A DNA stretch of 64,000 nucleotides from Begonia masoniana (GCA_022432975.1 CM039503.1:51191259-51255258), one strand, 5' to 3'. Positions 51,215-63,893 are shown, counted from the first letter of the stretch. Notes: generated by a model not told the origin, from the sequence alone. Made by a program: numbers and translations.

Positions 51215-54200
51215 ATGGAGAATCAAGATCAGAGAAAGATTCATGCTCCGGGTGTGTTTGATTTTCTTGATTTGATTTGATGTTCTTCTTTTCTCGTTTG
51301 GAAACTTTTGCTTTTTCCCTTTCTCTTCTCACTCAAATCTGTCTGGTTCTTTCTGGCTCTTTCCGTTTGTTTTTTTTCCCTGATTTTTTCTTCTGTTCAG
51401 AGGACTTTCCCTCTGGGTTTTTGTGAAATCGTTCTGGGTTTCTTGATTTTTCGTTTAAGTAACAGAAATCTTGATTTCTCAGAGAATCATGGAGGAGTTC
51501 ACCTTTGCCACAAATGTGGATGGCCCTTTCCTAATCCGCATCCTAGTGCTAGACATAGACGAGCACATAAAAGGGTTTGCGGAAAAATCGAAGGTCATAA
51601 GCTGATTGATTCAGAAGGAAGCAACCATTCCACACTGTCCGACGATGAGCACGCTTCTGACGACGATAACAAAAACCCTAGTGAGAATTCTTGCATTTCC
51701 TCTCTCTCTTTCTTTTCTTACTTCCCAAACAACTTTTCTAATATTCTTAAAATTTATATTCTGTATTGAGTTTCTCACTCATGGATTCCTCATTGTTTTG
51801 TCTCTCTGAGTTCTTGATCTTTTGGAGTGGAAATGAAAAAAATGAAACACTTATTGTAATGGTGTTGAAATTGGCTGTGTTGGTCCAGTTATTGTGGAGA
51901 CTGTTAAAACCGAGAAGGGTATCGATGAATCGAAGGAAAAATTGAAGAGGTCAGAAGAAGATGTGTTTTCCGATGCCGTGGCTGACTTCTCAGAGAGTAA
52001 ACTCGCCGGAAATACTAAAGATTCAGCATCTATTTCGGAAATTGATAAGAAAGAGGAGTTGACTAGTTCACAGAGTTTTAAGGACTGCGAAATTTCTGGT
52101 AGGCTTTTAAGTTTAGTGGATAGTTGTTCATATTAACATCTGAAATTCGAATTATATTTTCCTCGAATCATTGGAAAAAATCAGGTTAATAGGATGATTT
52201 GAATCTGTTCTTCAGATCTTGTTCAATTGCCAAGCACTTTGTCCGACAATATCGAATTGCATAAACCGGAAGTTGGACAGAGTGCAATTGACGAGTTGGA
52301 GGCTGGAGCGGAAAACACACCGAGCCAACAAAGTCCGAATTTTCCAACGGATATTTATATCGACAGAGAAAATATGGATTCCCAAAGTAATGTTGCTGTT
52401 GAAACGAACAAGCCAGAGCTGAAAATAGAAGAAATAATCGAGAGAGCTTCAGATCCGATTGCTACCGAGGAAGTTGTTCGATTGAAGGAAGGGCATAGAG
52501 CTTGTATTGATCCGGAGATACCACAAGCTGATATGGCCTCCGAAGTCGCTGCAAAATCTTGCAGTTCGGACTATTTGGTTGAAAGCAATGACGGAGGAGG
52601 AGAAGAAGATCGGAACAAAAATGTGCATACTGTTTCTGTGCTCGATGACTTAAACATCTCTGACCATTCGGAGGCTCTGCTAAAAGATTTTAAGGACCAT
52701 AAGGGAGTGAAAGTACAGCAACCCGAAAATACAGACTCGATCAAGGGAATGGAGGAGGGAGAAGATAAATCTTTTCTTTGTAAGCCATTGGATGAAATAC
52801 CTGTTCGAGAACCAGATGCGACTGAAATGAAGTTCATTGATAGTGATAACCCGAAAGAAGAACAAGAGATCGATCGTATTCCAAAGGGTTCATTTCCTGT
52901 GGATTGTACGAGTAACTTTTCAGAAGTCGCATTTGTCGTTGAAGACGCTCCCCGTGAAGGATTCGATCTGAGTGACATATGTAAGGAAAATCCCGATACA
53001 AAGATCGAAGAAATGAAACGGCTTGAGTTGGAACATTTGCCAATGGTGGAAGAACTACCTGAAACTGATAGAAAAGACACCGACTGTGTTTCCGAATCAA
53101 GCACAATTGTTATCAACTCAAACGCTCACGATGGGAAGATGGAACCAGAAAATTCAAAACCAATTCTTGGTCCGGTCAATGATGAATCTTTAATTCACAG
53201 TTCTGCCACCATGGAGGATAATATTTCGGCAGAGGTTGGAGGAGCAGTTCTTATATCCAAGCCTTTGCAGGTCGAAGGCAACAATATCATCGAAGAAATG
53301 AAAGGCCTTGAGGAGGAACATTTGCCAATGGTGGAAGAACTACCCGAAACTGATAGAAAAGACATCGACTGTGTTTCCGAGTCAAGCACAATTGTTATCA
53401 ACTGGTGGAAGAACTACCCGAAACTGATAGAAAAGACATCGACTGTGTTTCCGAGTCAAGCACAATTGTTATCAACTCAAGCACTCACGATGGGAAGATG
53501 GAACCAGATAATTTGAAACCATTCCTTGGTCCGGTCAATGGCGAATCTTTAATTCACAGTTCTGCCACCATGGAGGATAATATTTCGGCAGAGGTTGGAG
53601 AAGCAGTTCTTATTTCCGAGCCTTTGCAGGTCGAAGGCAACAATATCATCGACAAACCAGTGATTGATGTTTTGGCTGACTCGAGTAGCCAAGCAGATAG
53701 TGTCGAAGCCACCTGGGGATCCGTATTGTCAGGTCTTCTTTTTTTCCTTGTCAATAGTTTTTATCTCCATGGTTTTGGAACAAGTTTTCAATCTTAGAGT
53801 TAGTTTATAATATGATGTTTTTTGATCATTTAATTTGATTGGTTATTTTTACGTCGGATCGCCTACCATGATGGTTTCTATCGGATTATGTATTCGCGTA
53901 TCCTGACCCTTTTTCATTGGTTCTAATGATGAATTCAATAATAATGTAAGACTCGAGACGGTGGGTTGATAAATTCAGTTAATTTTTCTTGTTTATGCTG
54001 TTTGGAACAGGGCTTTCGATTCGGTCTGATGCACCGGCCATTGTTGAAGAATGCAAGGATATACCACAAACATTTGACCATGCAGCAGCTGCCGGAGACG
54101 AGAAAAGCGACGGGAAAATGCAGAAAGCTGCATCGCAGAATTCCGAAAAATCGGATGCGTTTGAGCCACCATCTTTCACGACACTGGTCGAACAGGGTGA

Positions 54201-54663
54201 AGGGGACGGGCCAAACGCATCGGATTCCAAGAATCAAAACACAAAAGAGCCACAAGCCGGATGGTTTCCTTCTTTTACTCCTGATCCGAGTGATTTGGAT
54301 GGTAGAAAAAAGAATGAAGAACTCATTGCCAAGGTGACGAACTGGAAGGCCGGAAAGCAACACACCCCACTGAAAAATCTGCTCGGCGAGGCCGCCCTCG
54401 AAGCCAAACCGAAGTTGCCAAAGCCAGAAAATTTACATCCTCCAGTTCAAAACGATGAAAAAACAGCAAAGAACAAAGGTGGGACAATAAACTCCAGTCT
54501 GGGGCTGGACTCTCCGACCACCGGGGAGAGTGCAAAGAAAACGAGCGAGAAAGAGTGGGATTCTCCGGCGAGGCTACCGGAGGAGATCAAGAAGGAGAAG
54601 AAGAAAGGGAAGGGAAGACCATACTGGGCACAATTTGTATGCTGCACGTCTGCAAATTACTAA
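51215..54663 (+). pseudogene. C2H2 zinc-finger gene, unit 3 copy, frameshifted by a 74-bp duplication
   Basis: I read five exons: 51215-51251, 51483-51680, 51889-52098, 52216-53732 and 54011-54663, all GT/AG. Exon 2 encodes a plant-type finger HLCHKCGWPFPNPHPSARHR RAHKRVC (CxxC...H...C/H). The long exon 4 is acidic and low in order, with a 285-bp in-frame repeat (from 53004 and from 53289). Within the second repeat a further 74-bp direct duplication (53329-53402, repeated from 53403) shifts the frame and leads to a stop at 53516. Without those 74 bases the exon sum is 2541 nt, exactly 846 codons plus stop, so the gene model is sound and the duplication is the break. The product is probably a nuclear DNA- or RNA-binding protein of unknown role. 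Confidence 0.8.
53004..53646 (+). repeat. 285-bp coding repeat with nested 74-bp duplication
   Basis: Two copies of a 95-residue unit (EEMKRLELEHLPMVEELPET..., EEMKGLEEEHLPMVEELPET...) occur; the second contains the 74-bp direct repeat. Confidence 0.85.
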
Positions 54664-55006
54664 TCAGCATTAGAATTTTGTGTAGATTTTGATTAGATGC
54701 TGGAGTCTCTGTTGGGTTTTTAACTTGTATGTATATGAATTCTGTTCTTGATCTTCCGGTCGGGTCGGGATTCCTGAGTTTCAATAATTTTCGATCTACG
54801 CCGGAGTTCATATCAACTCGGCCTGTACTGTGAAACTGCACAGGTTGAGATTTCGTTGGTCAAAAATTATATTTTAAAGTTTAATCTTTAAATAATTTGT
54901 GTTAGAGATTAAACTGTAATTTATTCTAATTAATTAAATATATTTTAAATAAAATAAAAAACGAAGATAAGGTGAAAGCGTAGTTGTTTGCATGGTTTGT
55001 CACTTG
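54664..55006. other. Intergenic spacer between zinc-finger gene and UGT copy 3
   Basis: The two genes are convergent. The spacer holds the uninterrupted MULE-GRF target (single TTAAATATA near 54937). Confidence 0.7.
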
Positions 55007-56410
55007 TCACAGCGAGAATTGTCGGGTAATTCCATCCACAAAGTCCTTCGTCTTCTTATCCGAAGAACCACCTCCAATGGCGGCTTCCTTCCCCAACTCC
55101 TTCCACTTCCTAGCGTTTGCTTTCATCTCTCCCCCTCTCTCCCCCTCCCCCATCACCATTTCCAGGCACCTGCTTATCTCCTCTCCTTCCGCTATGCCGT
55201 CTCCGTTCGTCTTTACCCTTACTCCACACCTCCACTCGTCCTCGATCAGCTTCGCGTTTGTAAACTGGTCAGACCAATACGGAAACGCCACCATCGGAAC
55301 CCCGGCAACCAAGCTTTCCAGCGTAGAGTTCCAGCCGCAGTGCGAAAAGAATCCGCCTACAGAAGAATTCGATAGAACCTCCACTTGTGCACACCACGGT
55401 ACTATCTTCCCTAACTTTTCTAGCTCCTTTCTGCAGCTCAGTTCTTCTGATTCATCTTCCTCGTCTCCCTTGTTTTTTGGATTTGTTATCACCCACAGAA
55501 AAGGACGATTGGATTTCAAGAGCCCTAGCGCGATTTCTTTCAGTTGTCGCTTCGCCATAGATCGTATGCTTCCGAATGCGACGTAAATAACGGAGCGACT
55601 CGGCATAGAACTCAGCCACTCCATGTACAAATCTTTTTTGTCTCTGAAAAGGTCGCCGCCGAACGAAGTATCCAACGGATCATCGCCGGTCAAGAACGCA
55701 GAGGGAATCAACGGTCCAACCGGAACCAAATTAAGCTTCTTAATCGATTTGAATGCGCGATTCTCCAATTCTGAGAATGAATTCACTAGAACGGTCGGAT
55801 TTTCTTCCTTCTCCAGCTCTTCGAAATGCCTCCGAAATCCCGGCATAGCGAAGTTGGGAACGTCGGAAGGGACGAGGAAGGGAGGAAGATCCGAACCCGA
55901 TAACAATGGCAGACCCGGTAATTCAATTGACCACGAGGGGTCGTTGATACTATTCTTTATGATCTCCTCGTACCCATGGAAATAATGATAATATATACCA
56001 AGAACTGCAGCAGGCTGAGGCCAAAGGAAAACCGACGGAAGGTGAAACTCACGCGCCACCTCTGCCGCCCACGGCATGAGTACCGAGTAAACAACGCAAG
56101 TAAAAGGTCGCCCCTCGTCGGCAGCCGATGTAATGATGTTGGGGAGAGCTTCAAGGCTGTGCCGTTCTATTTCCGACATGTATTGCTTCAAATCAACTTC
56201 TGGTTTTAACCCCTCGTCGTACCCGTCCGAAAATGTGACGAACGACAGACCGTCCAAGGTCAGGGCTCCGGCCATGTGGCGTTGGCAGCGGGCGGTGATA
56301 ACCATTGTTACGTTTATTTGGTGGAGGATTAATCGCTTGGCCAATTGAAGGGCGGGATTGATGTGGCCTTGAGTCGACAAAGCTACGAAGAGCGCATGGG
56401 GAGGAACCAT
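55007..56410 (-). CDS. UDP-glycosyltransferase, UGT75-like, copy 3
   Basis: Intact, single exon, 467 aa, with His16 and the 44-residue PSPG box. It is the most divergent of the three at the protein level (about 14 differences from copy 1): Leu22, Ala39, His123 in FHLPSVFLW, Pro131 in PQPAAVLG, Lys223 in SIKKL, Lys291 in QLKEI, Ser321 in DESEEL and Tyr379 in FPYWSDQ. His123 and Pro131 lie in the part of the N-terminal domain that lines the acceptor pocket in related enzymes, and Tyr379 is inside the PSPG box, so acceptor or sugar preference could differ. Phe192 and Asn227 agree with copy 2. Same flanks as the other copies. Confidence 0.93.
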   Translation of the reverse strand: MVPPHALFVALSTQGHINPALQLAKRLILHQINVTMVITARCQRHMAGALTLDGLSFVTFSDGYDEGLKPEVDLKQYMSEIERHSLEALPNIITSAADEGRPFTCVVYSVLMPWAAEVAREFHLPSVFLWPQPAAVLGIYYHYFHGYEEIIKNSINDPSWSIELPGLPLLSGSDLPPFLVPSDVPNFAMPGFRRHFEELEKEENPTVLVNSFSELENRAFKSIKKLNLVPVGPLIPSAFLTGDDPLDTSFGGDLFRDKKDLYMEWLSSMPSRSVIYVAFGSIRSMAKRQLKEIALGLLKSNRPFLWVITNPKNKGDEEDESEELSCRKELEKLGKIVPWCAQVEVLSNSSVGGFFSHCGWNSTLESLVAGVPMVAFPYWSDQFTNAKLIEDEWRCGVRVKTNGDGIAEGEEISRCLEMVMGEGERGGEMKANARKWKELGKEAAIGGGSSDKKTKDFVDGITRQFSL

Positions 56411-56739
56411 GGCTACCGTGGCGATTCAAGTGGCGGAATGTTGAGAGTGGATGAGTGGAGTTGGGCGTAAGACTCAGACGTAGAAATGGTGACCTAAATA
56501 TGATTTCTTAACCAATAAGGTGACGTTTGTAGTGACGACTATAGAAGTGACAGTTTTACAGTAAATTAATTTTTTCTCTTTAAAAATTAGCGTAATTTAT
56601 CATTATAGAAGAAGAATTTATCAAATTTTTTTATTTTTTCACGGGAAAAGTTCAATTTCAAACATAGATCCTCAAACAAAAATTCTTTCAAAGTAAAAAC
56701 TTCAAACTATATATAAAAAAAAAATTTCAAAACAATTTC
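56411..56739 (-). promoter_or_regulatory. Upstream region of UGT copy 3
   Basis: Counterpart of 6361-6682. Closely similar, with no distinct core promoter recognised. Confidence 0.4.
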
Positions 56740-58279
56740 GGCAGAGAGCCTATAGGCGATAGCCGCCTAAATATAATTTTTCACGTAATGCAGGGGGCCG
56801 ATCAAAAATCGTAGCCTCCCGCATAACCATTTTTGAAATAATTTCGTGGGCCGATCTCAAATCGCGGCTTCCTGCCATTTTGTATGCGGGGGGCTGAACT
56901 AATTTCGCGGCCCACCGGAATGCACGTGTTTTGCACGTTGAAAATACGCAGGGCGCCGCACCTTGACCTGGGGCCGCAAATCCAACTTGGCCCCTCAGAA
57001 TTGTTTCGGCCCCCAACGTTTAGAACTTGCGGGGGGCCGAGTTAAAAATGCGGGGGGCCGAATTTCCTTTAGTATAAAATAAATCAGCCCCCCTTCCGCC
57101 CTTCGCATCTGGAAACCAAGAGAAAGGGGGTCGAAATTTTTCTTGTCGCCGAAATCGTAGTCTTTGTTGCTAGAAAGCTCAAAATTAGAAGCTAATCGAC
57201 TAGAACCCTAACTACAATTTCGAAAATTCGAAAGCCAAGGCTCAGTCACAGAAAATCTGAAACCCTAGTTTCGTCATCGCCGAAAATTCAAAAATCTAAC
57301 CTTTTAATCGCTGAAAATCCAAAATCCAACCTTCCTAATCGCCGAAAATCCCAAAACCCGAGCCTCTAATTGCCGAAAATCTCAAAACCTGAGCCTCGCA
57401 TCCCAAATCTGAGGCCGCTTTGTTGATAATCTGAGGCCCATTTGTGAAATGGCTCCGAAAATTTCATTTAAACGTCCTCACCCCGCGACACAAGCTGGCC
57501 CATCAAATCGGCTACCAGCAAACCGGCCACTAGCAAATGAGGGATCTTCGTCACAAGCTCCTCCGAATGAAGTGCCGTAACCACCGCTTAATTATTTCTC
57601 GATGGATTTTCAAAGCGAGGAGTGTGAAAAGCAGTTTGATCGGGATATGTCAATCCGATCAATTATTAATGGAAAGATTGTCGACTTCATTGGTTGGGAA
57701 TCTTTGTAGATCCAGGAGATGTTTGATACGATTGCCTTGCATGGGGTGTACAACATGCACAAAGAGACTTGCGACCAAATTGTTCGTTTATTTTACGCGA
57801 ACTTGACTAATACTGGGAGGGCTGGGATCTTGAAGTCATATGTTTTATCTATTCGGTAAATATATTTTCATTTATGCAATTCAAGTGAACAAGTTGTTGG
57901 GATTTGCTTCAAATACCGAGGTACAATACTATCACGCTTTCCGAGAGTGTAATTTTGCTAGAAGACCAGATGGACTACAGTTTATTAGACAGATTCACCG
58001 CAATTCAGACGTTGCAAAATTCACCAAACCGAAATCCAATGACCCGAATGTCAAAGCTCAGGTAGTTCACAACCACATCAGCCATATCCTGCTGTCGAGG
58101 GATGACCATAGAGATCTAGTAAACTGGATGGATCTCTATATTATGGAAAAGATGTACAGCTCCTTGATGTTCAATCTCGAGTTCATGATTTTAGGTCACA
58201 TGAAAGAGATCGGGTGAACACGGAACAAAAATCTATCTTACAGTACTTTGATTTGGAGGATAGTGCAGCGATCTAAAGT
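56740..58279. mobile_element. MULE-A, unit 3 copy (truncated by an LTR element)
   Basis: The GC-rich terminal region (56740 to about 57100, missing some 35 bp near 56968 relative to unit 1) and the TATA box at 57073 lead to the PTP gene. The element is cut at 58279 by a minus-strand LTR retrotransposon; any remainder lies beyond the window. Confidence 0.72.
57449..58279 (+). pseudogene. PTP, MULE-A copy 3
   Basis: Same order as copies 1 and 2. It has the shared TAA after NEVP, a private TAG in place of Gln (57707), a short insertion after LKSY (near 57842) and the TGA in place of Trp (58215) also found in copy 1. The middle frame 57840-58217 is open. It ends where the LTR element enters. Confidence 0.7.
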
Positions 58280-59069
58280 TGTCACGACCCTAATACTGTA
58301 CCCGTATTTTCCGTACTATTTTTATATCCTTTACACTTTTAACTTTAAAATATACTTAAGACGGAATCGAAATCGAAATAAAAATCAATTATCAAACTAA
58401 AAGAAAACGTTAAATAAAACAATTTAAAATCAAGTAAATAAATGAATTAAAACAATTACTTAAACCATTTAATTAAAAACCAATTATTTAAAACAATACC
58501 TACCCAACCATCTACACAATACAACCTCACCATTTCACTAACACAATTCTATCTATACCACAGACATACACTTCACAATACAACTATAACAAAGTACATT
58601 TTCACGAAAATAAACTGCGTGGTTCCGTTTGAAAGTTTAACATATCCTCCTATTTTAAAATTACAAAACAGTTCCAAAACGTTTAAACATTAATATATAA
58701 ACCTATCAACTATCCAGAACCAAGCATCCTAAAATGTTCTATACAACCATCAATAAATAACCTATCAACTATCAGAACCAAACATCCTAATACGTTCAAC
58801 TATACAGTTTCATCTAACCAACCCATCATTAACCCAAAATCTCTCAATACATTTACATACATCCCCACGGGTCAGGTAAGCGTCAACTGCGCCAGCACAC
58901 CACCACAGGCCATCCTTCGTCAACTGCATCACTCCTCAGGTGAAGGGATCTCGTCCTCACCTATGTCGAGGTTACCTACACCATAGATAACAGTCCGTGA
59001 GCTAAAGGCTCAGTAAATCTACGTGAACGACAATGCATGCAATACATATATAGTTCATAAAACCGTGAC

Positions 59070-59675
59070 CTTTTGTTTTCCTTTTCGTTAACCTTTTCGT
59101 TTTCCTTTTCGTTAACATTTTCCTTTACCTTTTCGTTTACCTTTTCGTTTACCCGTTTCGTTTTCGTTTTCCTTTACCTTTTCCTTTACCTTTACCTTTA
59201 CCTTTACATTTTCCTTTTCGTTAACCTTTTCGTTTACCTTTTCGTTTACCTTTTCGTTTACCTCTTTGTTTACCCGTTTCGTTTTCGTTTTCCTTTACCT
59301 TTTTCCTTTACCTTTACCTTTACATTTTCCTTTTCGTTAACCTTTTCCTTTACCTTTTCGTTTACCTTTTCGTTTACCCTTTTCGTTTTCGTTTCCTTAC
59401 CTTTACCTTTCTTTACCTTTACATTTACCTTTTCGTTTACCCTTTTCGTTTTCGTTTTCCTTTACCTTTACATTTTCCTTTTCGTTAACCTTTTCGTTTA
59501 CCTTTTCGTTTACCTTTTCGTTTAGTCTTTTTCGTTTTAGTTTTCCTTTACCTTTACATTTTCCTTTTCGTTAACCTTTTCCTTTACCTTTTCGTTTACC
59601 TTTTCGTTTAGCCTTTTTCGTTTTCGTTTTCTTTTACCTTTTCCTTTACCTTTACAATTACCTTTTTTTAGAAAC
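59070..59675. repeat. Pyrimidine-rich minisatellite (CCTTTTCGTTTAC type)
   Basis: About 600 bp of CCTTTTCGTTTAC, CCTTTACCTTTAC and CCTTTTCGTTAAC variants in higher-order blocks. The open frame it produces (Phe/Ser/Thr/Leu only) is an artefact. Confidence 0.92.
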
Positions 59676-60730
59676 CACGATGCATGAACATGTGCAATGC
59701 TATAACATAATCAAGATAAACAAACAATTAACATAAACATACAGCACTTAACTAAAACTAACTACCCAACCTATTCGCCCGACACAACCTACATTCTTCA
59801 ATTTCCTCGAACAACATAACATCTTATGGTGTAGGCCAATCGGCCAAACAAATCACGAGAGACTTACCTGTCTTCTTTAGCTCGCTGGGGCTACTCGGTT
59901 ACTTGCCCACCTACGGCTCGACCTACGACAAATATTCAAACTTCATTAAAATTAAGCCTACATTCACCAGTTTACTTTCAAACTATTATTTATAGCCTAC
60001 TCCAACTAAAACTAAATTAAACGGGCCACGAATTCGGATTTGGTAAAACCGACCCGAAACTTCGAACGCGCGTAACTTTCACGTCGGTTATCGGAATCGA
60101 ACGATTCCAGCGGCTACGTACTCCACTAATAACCTATTTTAACCTGCCAAAAGGAATTTTCAAACAATCGACCGTAGCTAGGTCAATTGCAGCAAAACCC
60201 GAACTGCCCTAACCCGGGAAATTTCCCCAATTCGATTTTTCACCAATTCACATCAATTTCCTCACCAATCAACCCCAATTACCCTCAATTAGCCTAAACA
60301 AATCGAAATCCCGAGGCATCACACCGAAAATCGAAATCCCCCAATTCGGGATTCTCAGATTTTTGTTCAAATTGAGCACCTCGCGGCCAATTAACCGTAG
60401 CCGACCCAAGGGTTGGCAAACCCACGCCGGAAGTGACCGAAAATGGCCGGTGATCGAAGCTCAATCGAGCTCGCCACCCATGGCCACGCACAGACCCGAA
60501 ACAGGGCAAAAACCGAACCAAAACAGAGGAGAAAACCGAGCCATACCGTCGGTTCGTGCGCAGAGACAGGCCGGGATCTCCTCGTCGCCGGCGTCTGGTC
60601 GGAAAGGGCCGGTGTTCGTCGGTGAACGGCATCGCATCGCCGTCGTCTCCCTCTCCCCTCGCGCTCGGGCTCGGGTGTTCGACGAACAACAGAATAGAAT
60701 TCTGTTGTTTTTATTGTTTTTTTGTTTTTA

Positions 60731-60759
60731 TTAATAATAATAATAATAATAATAATAAT
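60731..60759. repeat. AAT microsatellite
   Basis: About nine TAA/AAT units inside the LTR. Confidence 0.9.
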
Positions 60760-61108
60760 TTCTAATATTAATTCTATTAAACATTAATATACCGTTTTGC
60801 CTTCCGTAAATCCCGTTAAATCCCGTATATCTCCACAAATTCACATTAATCGTTAGGACCCTAATAACACTTTCTTTTCGTAAAACGGACTTGATTTACT
60901 ATTTTTACGAATTAATATATTAAAAGACTAAAACGGGAACTCTAGCATTACTCTTCTCGATTTGGGTTTCTAAAATTTCACTTATTCTTCTACAAATCCC
61001 CATAAATTTCTAGGGTCCTAATAAAACTATCCGCTCGCAAAACGGACCTAATTTACTTATTTACGAAAATAGCCTTGGAGCGGAAACCCTAAAAACTCGG
61101 GTGTTACA

Positions 61109-63893
61109 TCCTTCCCTCCTTAATTGGAATTTTGTCCCCAAAATTATTGCTTAGTCAATCCTCTTATTTCTCACTCCAACGCTACCACCGTAATTACTGT
61201 TGCAATACTAAATCTTGATTACACTATAGCCTTAATCATCTATCATGTAATGGCAATTCCTAGATTTTCAAAATAGTGATTCTCCTAACTATGCATTTGT
61301 AACTCAATCACTCATACGTCCATTGCTTTCAACCTAATCCATCATCACTTAATCTCTCAAATCTCTCCTAACTCAACCTCCACTCTAGTTTTCCTCGAAT
61401 TAAATTCAATTACTTTCTTACTTTCCTCATACCACATCAATCTAACGCATCTATAGCCATCATAATTCCTCAAAGTTTCTTCTCTTACTTAATATGAAGG
61501 ACCTAGTACATAGCCTTCTTATCCTAATTCTTCCACTTCCAAGTCCTCCTATACCTTACCATCAAATTTTTAATCCATCACTCGCACCCATACACCCATG
61601 GACATCGGGCAAACATGACGTTCCATTAGTCACTCTAATACAATCCTAATACTCGGGGCTCTGAATACTTAAATTTACCCCCTTTTCTTTCAAAGTATTC
61701 TCTAAGTCTTTATAATTATGTCCACAACGCTCGTTTGTCCAACTTGTGCCTCGGTTTTCATCAATCACTAACAAATTCTTAAGTTTGAACAAAGTCGTTA
61801 AACTATTCACCCAACACCTTAAAGGGTGCATAAACAATTGACTTAACTTACGAGTCGAAGCATTTTCTACCCCTCCTGATCTAACCTCATTTCAAAGCCC
61901 ACTCGTACAGTCCTCGTGTAACTCTTCCTTCTTTCCGTCCAATATGCTTCTAATTCTTCAAGCTGCGATCTTCTTCGCACACTTAAGCTTATCATTCCTA
62001 ACCTTAGCCATTTACAAAATCATTGGCTCCGACTTCGGTACATAAGGGTCGAGCCTTTGAAATTTCCTAATGCACTTAAATGTTTTTCAGGCTAGACCTT
62101 GCTTTCCTCATCTGATAATCCACAAATCCCTCAACTCGCACAACTTCACATTCAAGTTTAACTTAGACAATACCCCATACTTATTCTTAATATCCTACAA
62201 GGACTTCCTCGGAGTTACGATCTAGTCCACTATTTTTCATTTCTGCTAATCAGGTTCTAAATATTCTACTTGTCTTCTTCACAATAATTTGTCTAACAAT
62301 TTTCTTGTTAGCAAACTTGTTGTAGGTAGACCTACAACCTTAATCTAAATCTTCTAAAATTCTTAAATCTTATTCTTCTATTCTCCAAAATTTAGAAGCA
62401 TCCATTACCTTTAATGGAGCTAAGCATGCCATGACTCACACTACAAGCCCTATCAATTCCCAAGTCTCTAGGCAAATACCAAAGTGGTCGAGTTCACTTC
62501 CTTAAATTCTCACATGAATCGGCCTTCACTTAATTCCTTATAGGCTAAGCTTTCTAACTCACCTAATTTGATTGGTCACCGCCTAAACTCTTCATTATGA
62601 TCCACCTCTCGGGTCCTTTAAACACTAAAGTTCCTACTTCCATCTTGGAGGTAAGTCTCATGTCTGGGGTTCTTAACTTAAACTATATCAACTATAGACT
62701 CATTTCTTAACTCCGGCGTTCATAACTCAAAGAATCTGAAATCTTTTATCCTTACTACAATTTCTATAATTAGTACTTACTCTTGTCGATTCATCATCCT
62801 TCTAACATTGCACGGGATACAATAAACCCGTAAACATGACTTCCAATCTAAGGTGTTAAGCTCTCTTTTGATTCGTTACACTTTTTAGGCGTCTCAAGTT
62901 AATACCTAACCCTTATACTTCACTTTATGTCTCTAGGTTAAGTAGCATCTAAATGCCTAACGCATCTACTATTTATTGGTCACTCTTAACTTTACCAAGT
63001 CTTCTTTTATATAAATATATATACATATATATATAGGGTCGGTCAAAATCCATTCACGAGTTGGCAATTATCCTTTATTGGTCAGTTTTCTAAGACGGCA
63101 CCTATTTCCTAGAAAATGACCGATTTCAGTAATCTGAGTATCACTTGGATATTACTTTTCATATAACTCTAACCCTTTATTGTCTCGAATTCGTTAACCT
63201 TCCATCTCCGACTTCCAGCTTCCCGTGGATCTAGTTCATTCAAATTTCTACTAATTGTACATACTAACAGTACCTCGACAATCTAGAACATTCCCTAATA
63301 AGTCTTACATCTAAACTCCAAATTTCTACTCGATTGATCATATTTTAAACCCCTCTCTGATTCGTCATCCTCTAAAGCTCCAAAGGTTCGTCAACTGAGG
63401 TAAATTTCCATTTCTTTAAATCTTAGGTCTCATAAAATACACCCCTCAAATAGTAACTTGAATTCTAAGTGCATCATTTTCGTGATTAAGTCAAGATAGT
63501 CCTATTAACGCATAACTCTCTTTCTATAGGCCTATGTCGTCCTGCATTTAACCTACTGTCTTCTCGTCGAAATTCTCCTAAGAGTCTTTCTTACTCAACT
63601 CCTACTATTCCCTTTTTCCTTTATTTCCCAACCTACTCCGATCTATCGCAACATTATTACGGTCAAATCCTTATGGTGATCTATCGTATCGTCTCGGTCG
63701 TCTCGATCATTCCCTCGACGCACCACATTTATAAATAACTCCTATAAAAATGTTTAAATAAACACTCTAAGAGACTGTAATTAAATAAAACTATAAACAT
63801 ACTTACAGTTGATGAAGAATGTCCGCGTAGTGGCTGTGTAGTCGAGCAGTCTACAGAACCGATTTTAAAACCCGGGGGCTCTGATACCATAAT
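61109..63893 (-). mobile_element. Internal region of the minus-strand LTR element, non-coding
   Basis: The purine tract (AAGGAGGGAAGGA read on minus, 61109-61121) and GGGGACAAAATTCC abut the 3' LTR, as in Tekay/Del-type elements. A primer site TGGTATCAGAGC lies at 63889-63878 (minus). Between them, 2.8 kb show no gag or pol frame; the longest minus frame is 63 codons. A degenerate start-like frame exists near 63720. The element is therefore a LARD-like non-autonomous derivative or fully decayed. Confidence 0.75.
63878..63889 (-). other. Primer binding site of the minus-strand LTR element
   Basis: TGGTATCAGAGC on the minus strand (initiator tRNA-Met type), 4 bp from the LTR end at 63894. Confidence 0.85.

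Larger units (their letters stand above)
58280..61108 (-). repeat. 3' LTR of a minus-strand Ty3/gypsy-type element
   Basis: Read on the minus strand it begins TGTAACACCCGAG (61108) and ends GGGTCGTGACA (58280), 2829 bp. The first 107 bases on the plus strand recur at 63894-64000 with two differences. It contains a long pyrimidine minisatellite and an AAT microsatellite. The plus-strand flank AAAGT should be one copy of the target duplication; the other lies outside. Confidence 0.85.

Noticed and set aside
59073..59525. 150-codon Phe/Ser/Thr/Leu frame resembling a membrane protein
   Set aside because: It is the translation of a pyrimidine minisatellite.
59070..59675. Interstitial telomere repeat
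   Set aside because: The unit is CCTTTTCGTTTAC-like, not CCCTAAA.
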